From Desulfobacterales bacterium (lineage in GTDB: Bacteria; Desulfobacterota; Desulfobacteria; Desulfobacterales; Desulfobacteraceae), in the NCBI GenBank assembly GCA_022361395.1, contig JAKSAX010000315.1, forward strand, positions 1 through 38,211: a DNA stretch of 38,211 nt. The letters are read 5' to 3'. Positions 7,059 through 15,168 of the stretch are shown here, in pieces. The notes beneath the pieces are model-generated. The model saw nothing but the letters and a program-made list of their open reading frames with translations, was not told the DNA's origin and searched no databases. Both the position numbers and the translations under genes were made by a program. Each line of letters begins with the position of its first letter. Positions within the stretch are counted from its first letter, which is position 1.

Positions 7059-8261
7059 CTATTTGTCAGCTAGTTTATCTTTCAGGCTTTTTGCCAGTTT
7101 TACACCCAGGTCAAAACACTTTGCAAGGTCTGCTTCATCAGGCACGTATTGTACCTTAACCCCCGGATCAATGACGGAAAGCTTCATCTCTTCAAACTCT
7201 TTGTTCAAGATTTTAACGGCCTCACCGGACCATCCGTAGGAGCCGAATGCCGCAGCGATTTTATTCTGGGGCCGCAGTCCCTTGACATAGGTCATAACAT
7301 CGGCAATTACCGGGAATATGCTGTTGTTCAGGGTGGGAGACCCGACAGCTATGGCGCCGGCATCAAGAATTTCGGTCATGATGTCACTGCGATGCCATTT
7401 CCGGGTATTCATGAGCCGTACATTAACCTCTTCGGATTCAATGCCGCTGGTAATGGCCCTGGCCATTTTGGTGGTGCTCTCCCACATGGAGTCAAAAATC
7501 ACCACTGCCTTTTTAGCAGGGGCCTGCAGGGACCACTGATCGTAGGCCTGGATTATCTTTGAAGGATTATCCCGCCAGATAATACCGTGGTCCGGACAGA
7601 TCATATCGATCTTCAGGTTCAGTTTTGCCACATCCTTGAGCAGGGCCTGGACCCTCGGGGAAAAATGGAGCAGGATATTGGCGTAATACTTCCTGGCATG
7701 GGGCATGATCTCCTCACCGATCTCGTCATCAAAGAAAACATCCCCGCTGTAGTGCTGGCCAAAGGCGTCACTTGAGAACAGTATTGCCTCATCCGGCATG
7801 TAGGTGAACATGGAGTCAGGCCAGTGAAGCATTCTTGTCTCAAGAAATGAGAAGGTTCTGTTTCCCAGGGTCAGGATATCTCCCGTACCCACAACCTGGA
7901 AGTTGTATTCCCTGTTAAAATGGCTTTTAAGGTTTTTGGCACCCATTTTTGAGCAGTAGACCGGCTTGTCCTGACCGATTTTGTGCAACACCTTTGGGAT
8001 GGCGCCTGAATGGTCCAGCTCCGTATGGTTGCTTATGACGGCATCTATTTTTTTGGGGTCAATGATTCTGGAGATATTTGCCAGAAGCTCATCCCCAAAC
8101 CCTGATTTGACCGTGTCAATCAGGATGTTCTGCTCACCCAGAACCAGGAATGCGTTGTAGGTTGTGCCTTCGTAGGTGGAATAGCCGTGAAAGTCACGGA
8201 TGTCCCAGTCCCGGCAGCCGACAGAGTAAATCTTGTCTGCTATTTCAAAGGGTTTGTACAT
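7059..8261 (-). CDS. fprA: FprA / rubredoxin:oxygen oxidoreductase (flavodiiron protein)
   Basis: A 400-aa A-type flavoprotein. The N-terminal metallo-beta-lactamase domain holds the diiron site: His79, Glu81, Asp83 and His84 in NHTELDHSG, then the MLHWPDS histidine and the SSDAFGQH aspartate. The C-terminal flavodoxin domain (from about 255) binds FMN with FDSMWESTTKMA and GSYGWSGEA. It reduces oxygen to water, or nitric oxide to nitrous oxide, in the cytoplasm using rubredoxin electrons. The rubredoxin gene is 27 bp upstream and co-transcribed; rubrerythrin follows. AGGAG lies before the ATG. A sigma54-like promoter precedes the operon. Confidence 0.95.
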   Translation of the reverse strand: MYKPFEIADKIYSVGCRDWDIRDFHGYSTYEGTTYNAFLVLGEQNILIDTVKSGFGDELLANISRIIDPKKIDAVISNHTELDHSGAIPKVLHKIGQDKPVYCSKMGAKNLKSHFNREYNFQVVGTGDILTLGNRTFSFLETRMLHWPDSMFTYMPDEAILFSSDAFGQHYSGDVFFDDEIGEEIMPHARKYYANILLHFSPRVQALLKDVAKLNLKIDMICPDHGIIWRDNPSKIIQAYDQWSLQAPAKKAVVIFDSMWESTTKMARAITSGIESEEVNVRLMNTRKWHRSDIMTEILDAGAIAVGSPTLNNSIFPVIADVMTYVKGLRPQNKIAAAFGSYGWSGEAVKILNKEFEEMKLSVIDPGVKVQYVPDEADLAKCFDLGVKLAKSLKDKLADK

Positions 8262-8288
8262 GGATTTTATCTCCTGCGTTTTAAGCGT

Positions 8289-8444
8289 CTATACTTTTTC
8301 AAAATCTTCCCGGGCAGCACCGCAAAGGGGGCAGACCCAGTCTTCGGGAAGATCATCCCAGGAAGTCCCTTGGGCAACGCCGTTATCAGGGTCTCCGTCC
8401 GCAGGGTCATAGACATATCCGCAGGGGCATTCGTATTTATCCAT
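8289..8444 (-). CDS. Rubredoxin with atypical CxC first knuckle
   Basis: A 51-aa rubredoxin, [18 protein letters not shown] at the start and [13 protein letters not shown] near the end, with GGAGG seven bases before the ATG. It should deliver electrons to FprA, rubrerythrin and desulfoferrodoxin. Oddity: the first iron knuckle reads C-P-C-G (Cys6, Cys8) rather than C-x-x-C-G. The other rubredoxin in this window (16108-16266) has the normal CSPCG, one residue longer. The second knuckle CPLC (Cys38, Cys41) is normal. The reading frame is otherwise intact, so a codon deletion or a natural variant fits better than a frameshift error. First gene of the operon. Confidence 0.93.
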   Translation of the reverse strand: MDKYECPCGYVYDPADGDPDNGVAQGTSWDDLPEDWVCPLCGAAREDFEKV

Positions 8445-8524
8445 TTTTTATCCTCCGTATGGGGTTAGGTTGCATCTTTATTTTTTGTATCCGGCTTAAT
8501 TCATGCATAAGCTGCAAGTTAATA

Positions 8525-8541
8525 TGCAAGGCATATGCCAT
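8525..8541 (-). promoter_or_regulatory. sigma54-like promoter for rubredoxin-fprA-rubrerythrin
   Basis: On the minus strand: ATGGCAT-ATGCC-TTGCA, with GG and GC invariants correctly spaced and only the last base of TGGCAC differing. Predicted start near 8514, leaving a leader of about 70 nt. GGCATATGCC is also a 10-bp palindrome, so it could instead be an operator. Upstream, CCCTTA (8549-8554) and TAAGGG (8577-8582) form a spaced inverted repeat. Confidence 0.5.
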
Positions 8542-8654
8542 TTTGCAGCCCTTAAATTAAAAAATGAGATGGCAGATAAGGGTTTTAACTTGCTTGGTAT
8601 TAATATAATATAAGGCCTTTAAAATCAATAAATCATTTACCCGGCAGGCAGGTC

Positions 8655-10040
8655 ATGAAGGACAGGATATTCAGCAAGAAAACCCGGATTAATGTGCCGG
8701 TGGAGCAATTATTTTCCTGGCACGCAAGAAACGGCGCCATTAACCGTCTGACGCCGCCCTGGGCGCCTTTGACCCTGATCTCCCGCAAAGGGGAGGGCAT
8801 TGACAAGGGCGTTGAGGTCAAATTCAGAATGAAGGCCATGGGGGTTCCCATGATCTGGGAGGCCGAACATGTGGCATGCGAGGAAAACAGGCTTTTCAGG
8901 GACCGGCAGGTAAGAGGGCCTTTTGCCCTGTGGGAGCACAGTCATCTTTTTCACTCCCTGGGGCCGAATCGTTCGGTAATGGAGGACAGGGTAAGGTATA
9001 AACTGCCAATGGGACTGTTAAGCCTTCCCTTTTACGGCCATGCCCAAAGGGAGCTGGAGCGGATTTTCAACTACCGCCACCAGGTGCTTAAACAGGACAT
9101 GGAGCACCGGGTGGGAAAGATCAGGAAACAACGGATTCTGATTTCCGGGGCCTCCGGTACCATCGGCCAGGCGCTGGTGCCTTTTTTAAGAACCTGCGGC
9201 CATGAGGTGATCAGGCTGGTGAGAGACAGTTCAGATACCTCAGAAGATGCCCTGTACTGGGATCCCTATGAGAATATCCTGGACATGGATGCTGCAGGGC
9301 CTGTTGATGCCGTAATCAGCCTGAACGGGGTTGATATCTCAAGGGGAAGGTGGACGGCAAAACAAAAAAAACGGATCATTGACTCCCGGGTTATTCCCAC
9401 CCGGGTGCTGGTGGAAAAAATGCGGGCCATGAAACAGCCGCCCTCTGTGTTTATCTCGTCTTCTGCCATAGGACTGTACGGTGAAGGAGGCGATGCCGAG
9501 CTTACTGAGGAGACCCCTATGGGGGATTGTTTTATTTCACAGGTGTGCAACCGGTGGGAGGCTGCCTCGCTTGGTGTGGCCAGAAAAGGCATCCGGACCG
9601 TCAGGCTGCGGATCGGGGTAGTCCTGACCCCGGCCGGCGGTGCGCTTGAACGCATGTCCCTGCCTTTTTCACTGGGGCTTGGGACGCGGCTGTCCCACGG
9701 CAGGCAGTATATGAGCTGGATCAGCATGGACGATGCCCTTGGCGGTATCCTCCACCTCCTTGAAAACAAGGCGGTTCACGGCCCGGTCAACCTCACCGCC
9801 CCTAATCCGGTGACCAACGGAATATTTACAAAAACCCTGGGCCGGGTCTTTTCACGGCCGGCTGCTTTTGTGATTCCCGCCCCGGTTGCCAGGCTCCTGT
9901 GGGGGGATATGGGAAAGGAGACCTTGCTGACTTCCGCCCGTGTTATGCCTGAAAAGCTGCTGGACAGCGGTTTTATTTTTACCCACACCCATTTGGAGCC
10001 GGCCCTGCGCCATGTTCTGGGCAGGCCGGCTGCGTCATGA
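8655..10040 (+). CDS. SRPBCC domain - TIGR01777 NAD-dependent epimerase fusion
   Basis: A 461-aa protein. Residues 1-150 look like an SRPBCC (START/polyketide-cyclase-like) ligand-binding domain of the type fused to this family. Residues 158-455 are an extended short-chain dehydrogenase of the TIGR01777/YfcH family with nucleotide loop GASGTIG (165-171), the SSSAIGLYGEGGD active-site region and the C-terminal DUF1731 region. The substrate is unknown for the family; related plant and cyanobacterial proteins act in photosystem or cell-division roles that do not apply here. Cytoplasmic. It is the first gene of a plus-strand group, transcribed divergently from rubredoxin. The membrane-protein gene starts 22 bases later. 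Confidence 0.88.
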   Translation: MKDRIFSKKTRINVPVEQLFSWHARNGAINRLTPPWAPLTLISRKGEGIDKGVEVKFRMKAMGVPMIWEAEHVACEENRLFRDRQVRGPFALWEHSHLFHSLGPNRSVMEDRVRYKLPMGLLSLPFYGHAQRELERIFNYRHQVLKQDMEHRVGKIRKQRILISGASGTIGQALVPFLRTCGHEVIRLVRDSSDTSEDALYWDPYENILDMDAAGPVDAVISLNGVDISRGRWTAKQKKRIIDSRVIPTRVLVEKMRAMKQPPSVFISSSAIGLYGEGGDAELTEETPMGDCFISQVCNRWEAASLGVARKGIRTVRLRIGVVLTPAGGALERMSLPFSLGLGTRLSHGRQYMSWISMDDALGGILHLLENKAVHGPVNLTAPNPVTNGIFTKTLGRVFSRPAAFVIPAPVARLLWGDMGKETLLTSARVMPEKLLDSGFIFTHTHLEPALRHVLGRPAAS

Positions 10041-10062
10041 AATCAAATTTAGGGATGAATCA

Positions 10063-11166
10063 ATGAATATTCAACTCAAACTCTTATTTTCATTTTTGAT
10101 GATTGTTGCCCTTATTTTCGGGTTTATCAACGTATATTTCCCGGTGGAGGCGTTCAGTTTCGAACGGCTCCATATATTTTTATTCAACCTTTGCACCGGC
10201 GGCAGCATCCTGCTGTACTACACCCAGGGCAGGCACCGGGTGTCGAAAACCGTCCGTTTCTTTTTTTTCTCTTCGCTGGTTTATGCCTTTTCCGCTTTTT
10301 TCAAGCTGTATCCCGTTACCCTCCTGGTCTCCCTGGCCTTGTGCTTTCTCGTGGAAAAGGTCCGTATCCAGCGGTTTTCACTGGTACCGGTCCAGTTCTT
10401 CCGGAGAGATGTCTCTGTGTCTGACAAATTTCACCAGGCCTCCCTGTGGTGCCTGTCCATCGGCCTTGCCATGGCTTCACTGGTGATCATCAACAATGAG
10501 TATACCCATTGGGTTCAGATGGAAAAACTGACCCTGAATACGTTTTTCCTGGGGTTTTCCTTTCCCCTGTCCCTGATCACGCTTTCCCTTGTATTCGGTA
10601 TGCTGAAAAAGATTGAAGGCTCCGGTCGCAAGGTCACCATGGAGGTCTGTTTCTGGGTCATTACCCTGGGGGTAATCATCTTTTTTATATTTATCCTTTT
10701 TGAAAAATTCATTCCCCAGATTTTTGTCACCCTGTCCCTGTTTTTCGCAGTGGTAACCGTGTTTTATCTTTACTATACCTTTGCAGAGCGGATTCAGAAA
10801 AAATTGTTCCTGACTTCCGGTATCGGATTTTTAATTATCACGGCAGTCACCGGCATAGCCTACATTTTCCTGCAGATGCAGGAAGGGTATGACCCGGCAA
10901 AGACAAAATGGCTGCTCCACATCCACGTATTTGCCTCCCTGTACGGTTGGAACCTGTGCGGACTGGCGGTCATCTGCCGGTTTGACGACTTTCCCATCAG
11001 GCTGCACTCCCCCTCCGTCATCTTTATCCACTGGCTCACCGCCCTGGTTCTGGCACCCCTGGGTATCTTCTACGGATGGTTTGCCATTCTGGCTATTCTG
11101 GGGTATGCTTTTATAACCATTACCCTATTTTTTTCCAGCAACGGACAACATACTTATGACCAGTAA
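10063..11166 (+). CDS. Polytopic membrane protein of unknown function (367 aa)
   Basis: I chose the ATG at 10063, just after the epimerase stop; the open frame extends back into that gene but the extension is its shadow. The product is very hydrophobic, with about ten predicted membrane segments, the first at residues 4-26. Basic loops include EKVRIQRF. A cluster of histidines and aromatics lies in the last third (LLHIHVFASLYGWN, HWLTALV), which could suggest haem or metal binding, but no known motif is complete. I do not recognise the family. Its end overlaps the DHH phosphoesterase start by 11 bp, so the two are translationally coupled. Confidence 0.8.
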   Translation: MNIQLKLLFSFLMIVALIFGFINVYFPVEAFSFERLHIFLFNLCTGGSILLYYTQGRHRVSKTVRFFFFSSLVYAFSAFFKLYPVTLLVSLALCFLVEKVRIQRFSLVPVQFFRRDVSVSDKFHQASLWCLSIGLAMASLVIINNEYTHWVQMEKLTLNTFFLGFSFPLSLITLSLVFGMLKKIEGSGRKVTMEVCFWVITLGVIIFFIFILFEKFIPQIFVTLSLFFAVVTVFYLYYTFAERIQKKLFLTSGIGFLIITAVTGIAYIFLQMQEGYDPAKTKWLLHIHVFASLYGWNLCGLAVICRFDDFPIRLHSPSVIFIHWLTALVLAPLGIFYGWFAILAILGYAFITITLFFSSNGQHTYDQ

Positions 11167-12148
11167 CCGGGAACGCATAAAACAGCTTCTGACATTATTC
11201 TGCGGTTCATCCAGAGTCCTGGTGGTCATCAATGCCGATCCGGATGCCATTGCCTCTGCCATGGCGGTAAAGCGTATACTCTGGCGCAGGGTGGAAAAGG
11301 TGACCATCACCTATTTTAACCGGATCAGCCGCCCGGATAACCTGGCCATGATCGAACATACGGAATCCGGCCTGGTCCCCCTTGAAGAGATCGATAAAAA
11401 ACAGTTTGACCGGTTTATCATCATTGACTCCCAGCCGGACCATAATGAGTGTTTTGAGCGGTTTACCTTTGATGTCATCATCGATCACCATCCGAAAACA
11501 GCAGATGATGCCCCGTATTCCGATGTCCGGCCAGATTACGGGGCCTGTGCCACCATCCTTACCGAATATTTACGAAGCCTGAAGATAAAGCCCTCGGCCA
11601 AGCTTGCGGCTGCGTTGATGCTGGGCATCAAGACAGATACCGCGGATTTTACACGGCAGGCCTCATCCAGGGATATCAGGGCCTTTCAGCATCTTTATAA
11701 ATTTGCAGACATGAATATCGTGACCAAGGTGGAAAGGGCACTGCTCACGGAATCCGACCTGGATTTTCTGGGCAATGCCATTAAAAAGAGACAGGTCACC
11801 CACAACCGGGCATTTTACCATGCCGGAAATATTTCCAAACCTGACAAACTGGTGGTGGTGGCTGATTTCTTTCTGTCCATTGCCAAGGTGAACTGGAGCG
11901 TGATTTCAGGGGTTTATGAGAAAAAACTCATCATCATCCTGCGCAATGACGGGCTGAGAAAGGGAGCCGGAAACACGGCCCGGGATGCCTTTGGCAAATT
12001 CGGATCAGCCGGCGGCCATAAGACCATGGCCAGGGCGGAACTCTCAATACCGCTTATCCGCAAGGAGATAAAAAAGGTAAACCAGAAGGCCCTGTCCGAA
12101 TGGATAGTGGACCGGATCTCCCGGACCGCAGGCAAGAAAATCGAGTAA
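11156..12148 (+). CDS. DHH-family phosphoesterase (NrnA/RecJ-like)
   Basis: A 330-aa cytoplasmic protein with the DHH catalytic core: NADPDAIASA (metal-binding aspartates near residue 25), the DSQPDH motif near 86 and VIDHHP near 103, which gives the family its name. The C-terminal DHHA1 substrate domain carries GSAGGHKTMA near 285. Relatives with this size degrade short oligoribonucleotides, pAp or cyclic-dinucleotide products; some lack N-terminal RecJ extensions, as here. Adenylate cyclase and signalling genes follow, so nucleotide-signal turnover is plausible but not shown. The ATG lies inside the end of the membrane-protein gene with no strong Shine-Dalgarno site, consistent with coupling. 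Confidence 0.9.
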   Translation: MTSNRERIKQLLTLFCGSSRVLVVINADPDAIASAMAVKRILWRRVEKVTITYFNRISRPDNLAMIEHTESGLVPLEEIDKKQFDRFIIIDSQPDHNECFERFTFDVIIDHHPKTADDAPYSDVRPDYGACATILTEYLRSLKIKPSAKLAAALMLGIKTDTADFTRQASSRDIRAFQHLYKFADMNIVTKVERALLTESDLDFLGNAIKKRQVTHNRAFYHAGNISKPDKLVVVADFFLSIAKVNWSVISGVYEKKLIIILRNDGLRKGAGNTARDAFGKFGSAGGHKTMARAELSIPLIRKEIKKVNQKALSEWIVDRISRTAGKKIE

Positions 12149-12484
12149 TTCAGGTGCTGACAGAACGCGGGAAAAATAGAAAATCCTTCACCGGAACGGC
12201 AAACCAGCCGGGATCCCATAATTCCAATTCAACTTTGAACAGCAGTCGTTGCCCGGCAAATGCCGCTTTGGTCATGGACATTTTCAAAACTGTCTGAAGA
12301 CAATTGCCCCGGCAGGTAAACAGCACGGTTTACCAGTGCAGCACTGGCGGGTTTCCCGGGTATTGAAAAAAAAATCTTATTCTGATACCTGTGATATATG
12401 CAATTATTACATGCGTATCTTTTTGCCTGTCAGGGCACGGCTGTATTTTCCGCAAGTGAACCCAAAAAAGCAGGGTCGGTAGTT
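12149..12484. other. 336-bp intergenic region with hairpin cluster
   Basis: No gene. Contains consecutive small hairpins at 12315-12358 followed by a nine-A run (12366-12374). An open frame from 12398 is the unused upstream extension of the coiled-coil gene. May hold the promoter and leader of the coiled-coil and cyclase genes; I see no clear sigma70 or sigma54 match. Confidence 0.5.
12315..12358. repeat. Three consecutive inverted repeats (structured leader element)
   Basis: GGTAAAC and GTTTACC (12315-12321/12328-12334), then CCAGTGC-A-GCACTGG (12333-12347), a perfect 15-bp palindrome sharing CC with the first stem, then CGGG-TTT-CCCG (12348-12358). The shared CC means stems one and two cannot both close fully, as in a switch. 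It does not fit the riboswitch consensus sequences I know. Confidence 0.5.
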
Positions 12485-12808
12485 ATGATAGAATCGGATA
12501 ATGAACGAATTGAACTTGAACATGAGAACGAGCACCTTAAAGAGACCATTTCAGAACTCAGGGAACGGCTGGAGCATCTTGCCCTGAGCAAGGAACAGGC
12601 TGTCCAGGATGCGGTTGCCGAACGGAACAAGGAGATTGCCCAGCTCAAGAAGATCATAGGCGCCCTGAGGGACGAGATGGAAAAACAGACCAGTGACCAC
12701 CAGCAAAAAATCCAGGCCGCTTTTATGGAGAGCCGGGATGAAATTAATCAACTCAGGGAAATGATCCAGGTGCTGAGGCAAAAAATTGAAAAAAAGGCCT
12801 GGGATTAG
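12485..12808 (+). CDS. Small coiled-coil protein (107 aa)
   Basis: The ATG at 12485 is chosen because coiled-coil sequence begins there and the upstream extension has no coherent content; the ribosome binding site is weak. Nearly the whole product is heptad-patterned and charged (for example ISELRERLEHLAL and IAQLKKIIGALRDEMEKQ), predicted as one long alpha-helical coil. No cysteines, signal or membrane segment. It ends 11 bp before the adenylate cyclase start, so it is probably co-transcribed and may scaffold or dimerise with the cyclase, whose GAF domains are often joined by coils. The function is not recognised. Confidence 0.75.
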   Translation: MIESDNERIELEHENEHLKETISELRERLEHLALSKEQAVQDAVAERNKEIAQLKKIIGALRDEMEKQTSDHQQKIQAAFMESRDEINQLREMIQVLRQKIEKKAWD

Positions 12809-12819
12809 GATATACCACC

Positions 12820-15129
12820 ATGGGAATTAGTGAAAAAGAGACTGCGGAATCGGCCGGCTCAGGGGATCCTGCCATTTTAACAAGTGATGAGCGTCAGAGG
12901 CTTAACCGGGCTGAAATGCTGCTGGCCATTTCCAAGGATATGGCGAAACTGGAGAGCCTTGACGAAATTCTTCAGCACCTCATGGGGATCACCGCCAAAG
13001 AGGTGGATGCCCAGCGGTGTACGATTTTTCTCAACGATTCGGAAACCAGCGAACTCTATGCACGGGTTGCCATGGGCAGCTTTAAGCAGCGGATTCGCAT
13101 GCTCAATACCAAAGGGGTCGCAGGCATGGTCTTTCACGAGGGCACCGGTGTCATTATCCATGACGCCTATGCTGACGAACGGTTTAACCGGGCCATTGAC
13201 GACCAGACCGGATTTACCACCAAGTCCATCCTTTGTGCGCCTATCCGGACCGGACGGGGAGATATTATCGGTGTTATCCAGGCATTGAATAAAGTCCACG
13301 GAAAGTTTACCGACCAGGATATGCGAACCCTGGAGTCCATGTGCCTCCAGGCGGCTGTCACCCTTCAAGACGCCCAGGTCATTGAGAAGATGAAGATTTC
13401 CAGGGAAAAAGAGATGGGGTTCCTGGACATGGTGGCGGACATTACCTCTGAAATAGAGCTGGGCACCCTGCTCCAGAAGGTGATGGGAGAGGCCACGAAA
13501 ATGCTTCATGCCGAACGCTCCACCCTGTTTCTCAACGATGAGAAGACCAATGAACTCTGGTCTGAGGTGGGAGAAGGCATGGGCGCAACCCAGATCCGTT
13601 TCCCCAATCACATGGGCATCGCCGGTGCCGTATTCACCACAGGCAAGACAATCAACATTCCCTATGCCTACGCAGATTTGCGGTTTAACCCGGCCTTTGA
13701 CAAGCAGACCGGGTTTTTCACACGGTCCATTCTCTGTGTACCCGTGGTTAATAAAGACGGAAAAATTATCGGGGTGACCCAGGTGCTCAACCGCAAGGGC
13801 GGTGCCTTTACGGATGAAGATGAATCCCGGCTGCGTGCGTTCACCGCACAGATCTCCATCGCCCTTGAAAATGCCAACCTCTTCAATGATGTCCAGAACA
13901 TGAAAAATTACAACGAGAGCATGCTGGAAAGCATGTCAAACGGGGTGATCACCCTGGACGAAGAGGGCAGGATCATTACCTGTAATACCGCGGGACTGAA
14001 GATTTTCCAGGTTAAGGATGAGGATATTTTAAACAAAACCGCTGATGAGTTTTTCAACGGGTCGAACAATTGGATTCTGGAGCAGCTGAAAACCACAGAG
14101 GAAACCGGGAAACACATGTTGACCATGGATGCGGAAATGATCTTTCCAGGGCATGAGGTTTCGGCCAATGTTAACTGCCTGCCCCTGCTCAGCGGGGAGG
14201 GAACTAGCCTGGGCACCATGATCGTGGTGGAGGATATCAGTACGGAAAAACGGATGAAATCCACTATGTCCCGCTACATGGATCCCGGGCTGGCCGACCG
14301 GCTGCTTACCGGGGAGAATCAGGATATTCTGGGCGGCCGGAGCATGGAAGCCACCATTCTTTTTTCTGATATCAGGGGATTTACCACTATCACGGAGACC
14401 CATGGCGCCCAGGATACCGTCAGCCTTCTCAACGAGTATTTCACCATTATGGTGGACTGTATCAAGAGGGAAAACGGGATGCTGGATAAATTCATCGGCG
14501 ATGCCATCATGGCCGGCTTCGGCATTCCCATACCCGGGGAAAATGATGAGGATGCCGCGGTCAGGGCTGCCATATCCATGATTACGGAACTGGATAAGTG
14601 GAACCTTGAGCGGGAAGCCCTGGGAAAGATGCGGCTTGACATGGGAATCGGCCTGAATACGGATCAGGTGGTCTCGGGAAACATCGGCTCTCCCAAACGC
14701 ATGGACTTTACTGTGATCGGCGACGGGGTGAATCTTGCGGCCCGGCTGGAATCCGCATGTAAACAATACTATGCACGGATTCTCATTTCCGAATATACCT
14801 TTGCCAAGCTGCACGGCACCTACCGGATCAGGGATATCGATGATGTGATCGTAAAAGGTAAATCCACACCGGTACGGGTCTATGAGGTGCTCGACTACCA
14901 TACCGAGGAGAGTTTTCCCAACCTCATGGAAGTGGTCAATCATTTCAGGGAGGGCAGGGAGCACTACAGGAAGGGAGGCTGGTCAAAGGCCATCTCAGCC
15001 TTTTACAGGGCCCTGGAGCTGAACCCCGGGGACCGGCTGGCAAAGATGTTTGTGGAGCGGTGCCAGCACCTGGCGGATCACCAGCCTAAAGAGGAATGGA
15101 CCGGGGTATGGACCATGGTTTCCAAATAA
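12820..15129 (+). CDS. Class III adenylate cyclase with GAF-GAF-PAS sensors and TPR tail
   Basis: A 769-aa soluble enzyme. Two GAF domains (about 35-185 and 205-360) are followed by a PAS domain (365-475), a class III nucleotide cyclase domain (about 505-690) and a short TPR-like C-terminus (FREGREHYRKGGWSKAISAFYRALELNPGD). Catalytic residues are intact: metal aspartates Asp517 (FSDIRGF) and Asp561 (IGDAIMAGF), transition-state Asn638 and Arg642 (GDGVNLAARLE). Lys557 and Asp629 are the pair that favours ATP, so the product should be cAMP. The two GAF domains share internal similarity and probably bind a small ligand. No membrane segment. A CRP-like protein is encoded at 31155-31859 and could read the signal. 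Confidence 0.93.
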   Translation: MGISEKETAESAGSGDPAILTSDERQRLNRAEMLLAISKDMAKLESLDEILQHLMGITAKEVDAQRCTIFLNDSETSELYARVAMGSFKQRIRMLNTKGVAGMVFHEGTGVIIHDAYADERFNRAIDDQTGFTTKSILCAPIRTGRGDIIGVIQALNKVHGKFTDQDMRTLESMCLQAAVTLQDAQVIEKMKISREKEMGFLDMVADITSEIELGTLLQKVMGEATKMLHAERSTLFLNDEKTNELWSEVGEGMGATQIRFPNHMGIAGAVFTTGKTINIPYAYADLRFNPAFDKQTGFFTRSILCVPVVNKDGKIIGVTQVLNRKGGAFTDEDESRLRAFTAQISIALENANLFNDVQNMKNYNESMLESMSNGVITLDEEGRIITCNTAGLKIFQVKDEDILNKTADEFFNGSNNWILEQLKTTEETGKHMLTMDAEMIFPGHEVSANVNCLPLLSGEGTSLGTMIVVEDISTEKRMKSTMSRYMDPGLADRLLTGENQDILGGRSMEATILFSDIRGFTTITETHGAQDTVSLLNEYFTIMVDCIKRENGMLDKFIGDAIMAGFGIPIPGENDEDAAVRAAISMITELDKWNLEREALGKMRLDMGIGLNTDQVVSGNIGSPKRMDFTVIGDGVNLAARLESACKQYYARILISEYTFAKLHGTYRIRDIDDVIVKGKSTPVRVYEVLDYHTEESFPNLMEVVNHFREGREHYRKGGWSKAISAFYRALELNPGDRLAKMFVERCQHLADHQPKEEWTGVWTMVSK

Positions 15130-15156
15130 TGCCTGGCTGAGTAATGCCTGGCTGAG
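15127..15156 (+). repeat. Exact tandem duplication of 15 bp containing the cyclase stop codon
   Basis: TAATGCCTGGCTGAG occurs twice back to back. The first copy starts with the TAA stop of the cyclase, so the second adds an identical stop 15 bases on. It is probably a slippage product in the gap between two converging genes. Confidence 0.9.
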
Positions 15157-15168
15157 CGGTCTTAAACG

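Noticed and set aside
8578-8600. sigma54 site for the epimerase gene on plus (AGGGTT-TTAAC-TTGCT)
   Set aside because: The -12 half is good, but the -24 half lacks TGGC and the match is too poor to support.
12300-12375. Cyclic-di-GMP (GEMM) or other known riboswitch
   Set aside because: Stems are present, but I could not fit the conserved GEMM bases or any other riboswitch consensus I know.
12877-13611. 244-codon minus-strand open frame
   Set aside because: Antisense shadow of the GAF domains of the cyclase, with no ribosome site or domain.
14029-14964. 311-codon minus-strand open frame
   Set aside because: It is antisense to the cyclase domain, whose catalytic residues are all present. 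The translated product has no recognisable domain.
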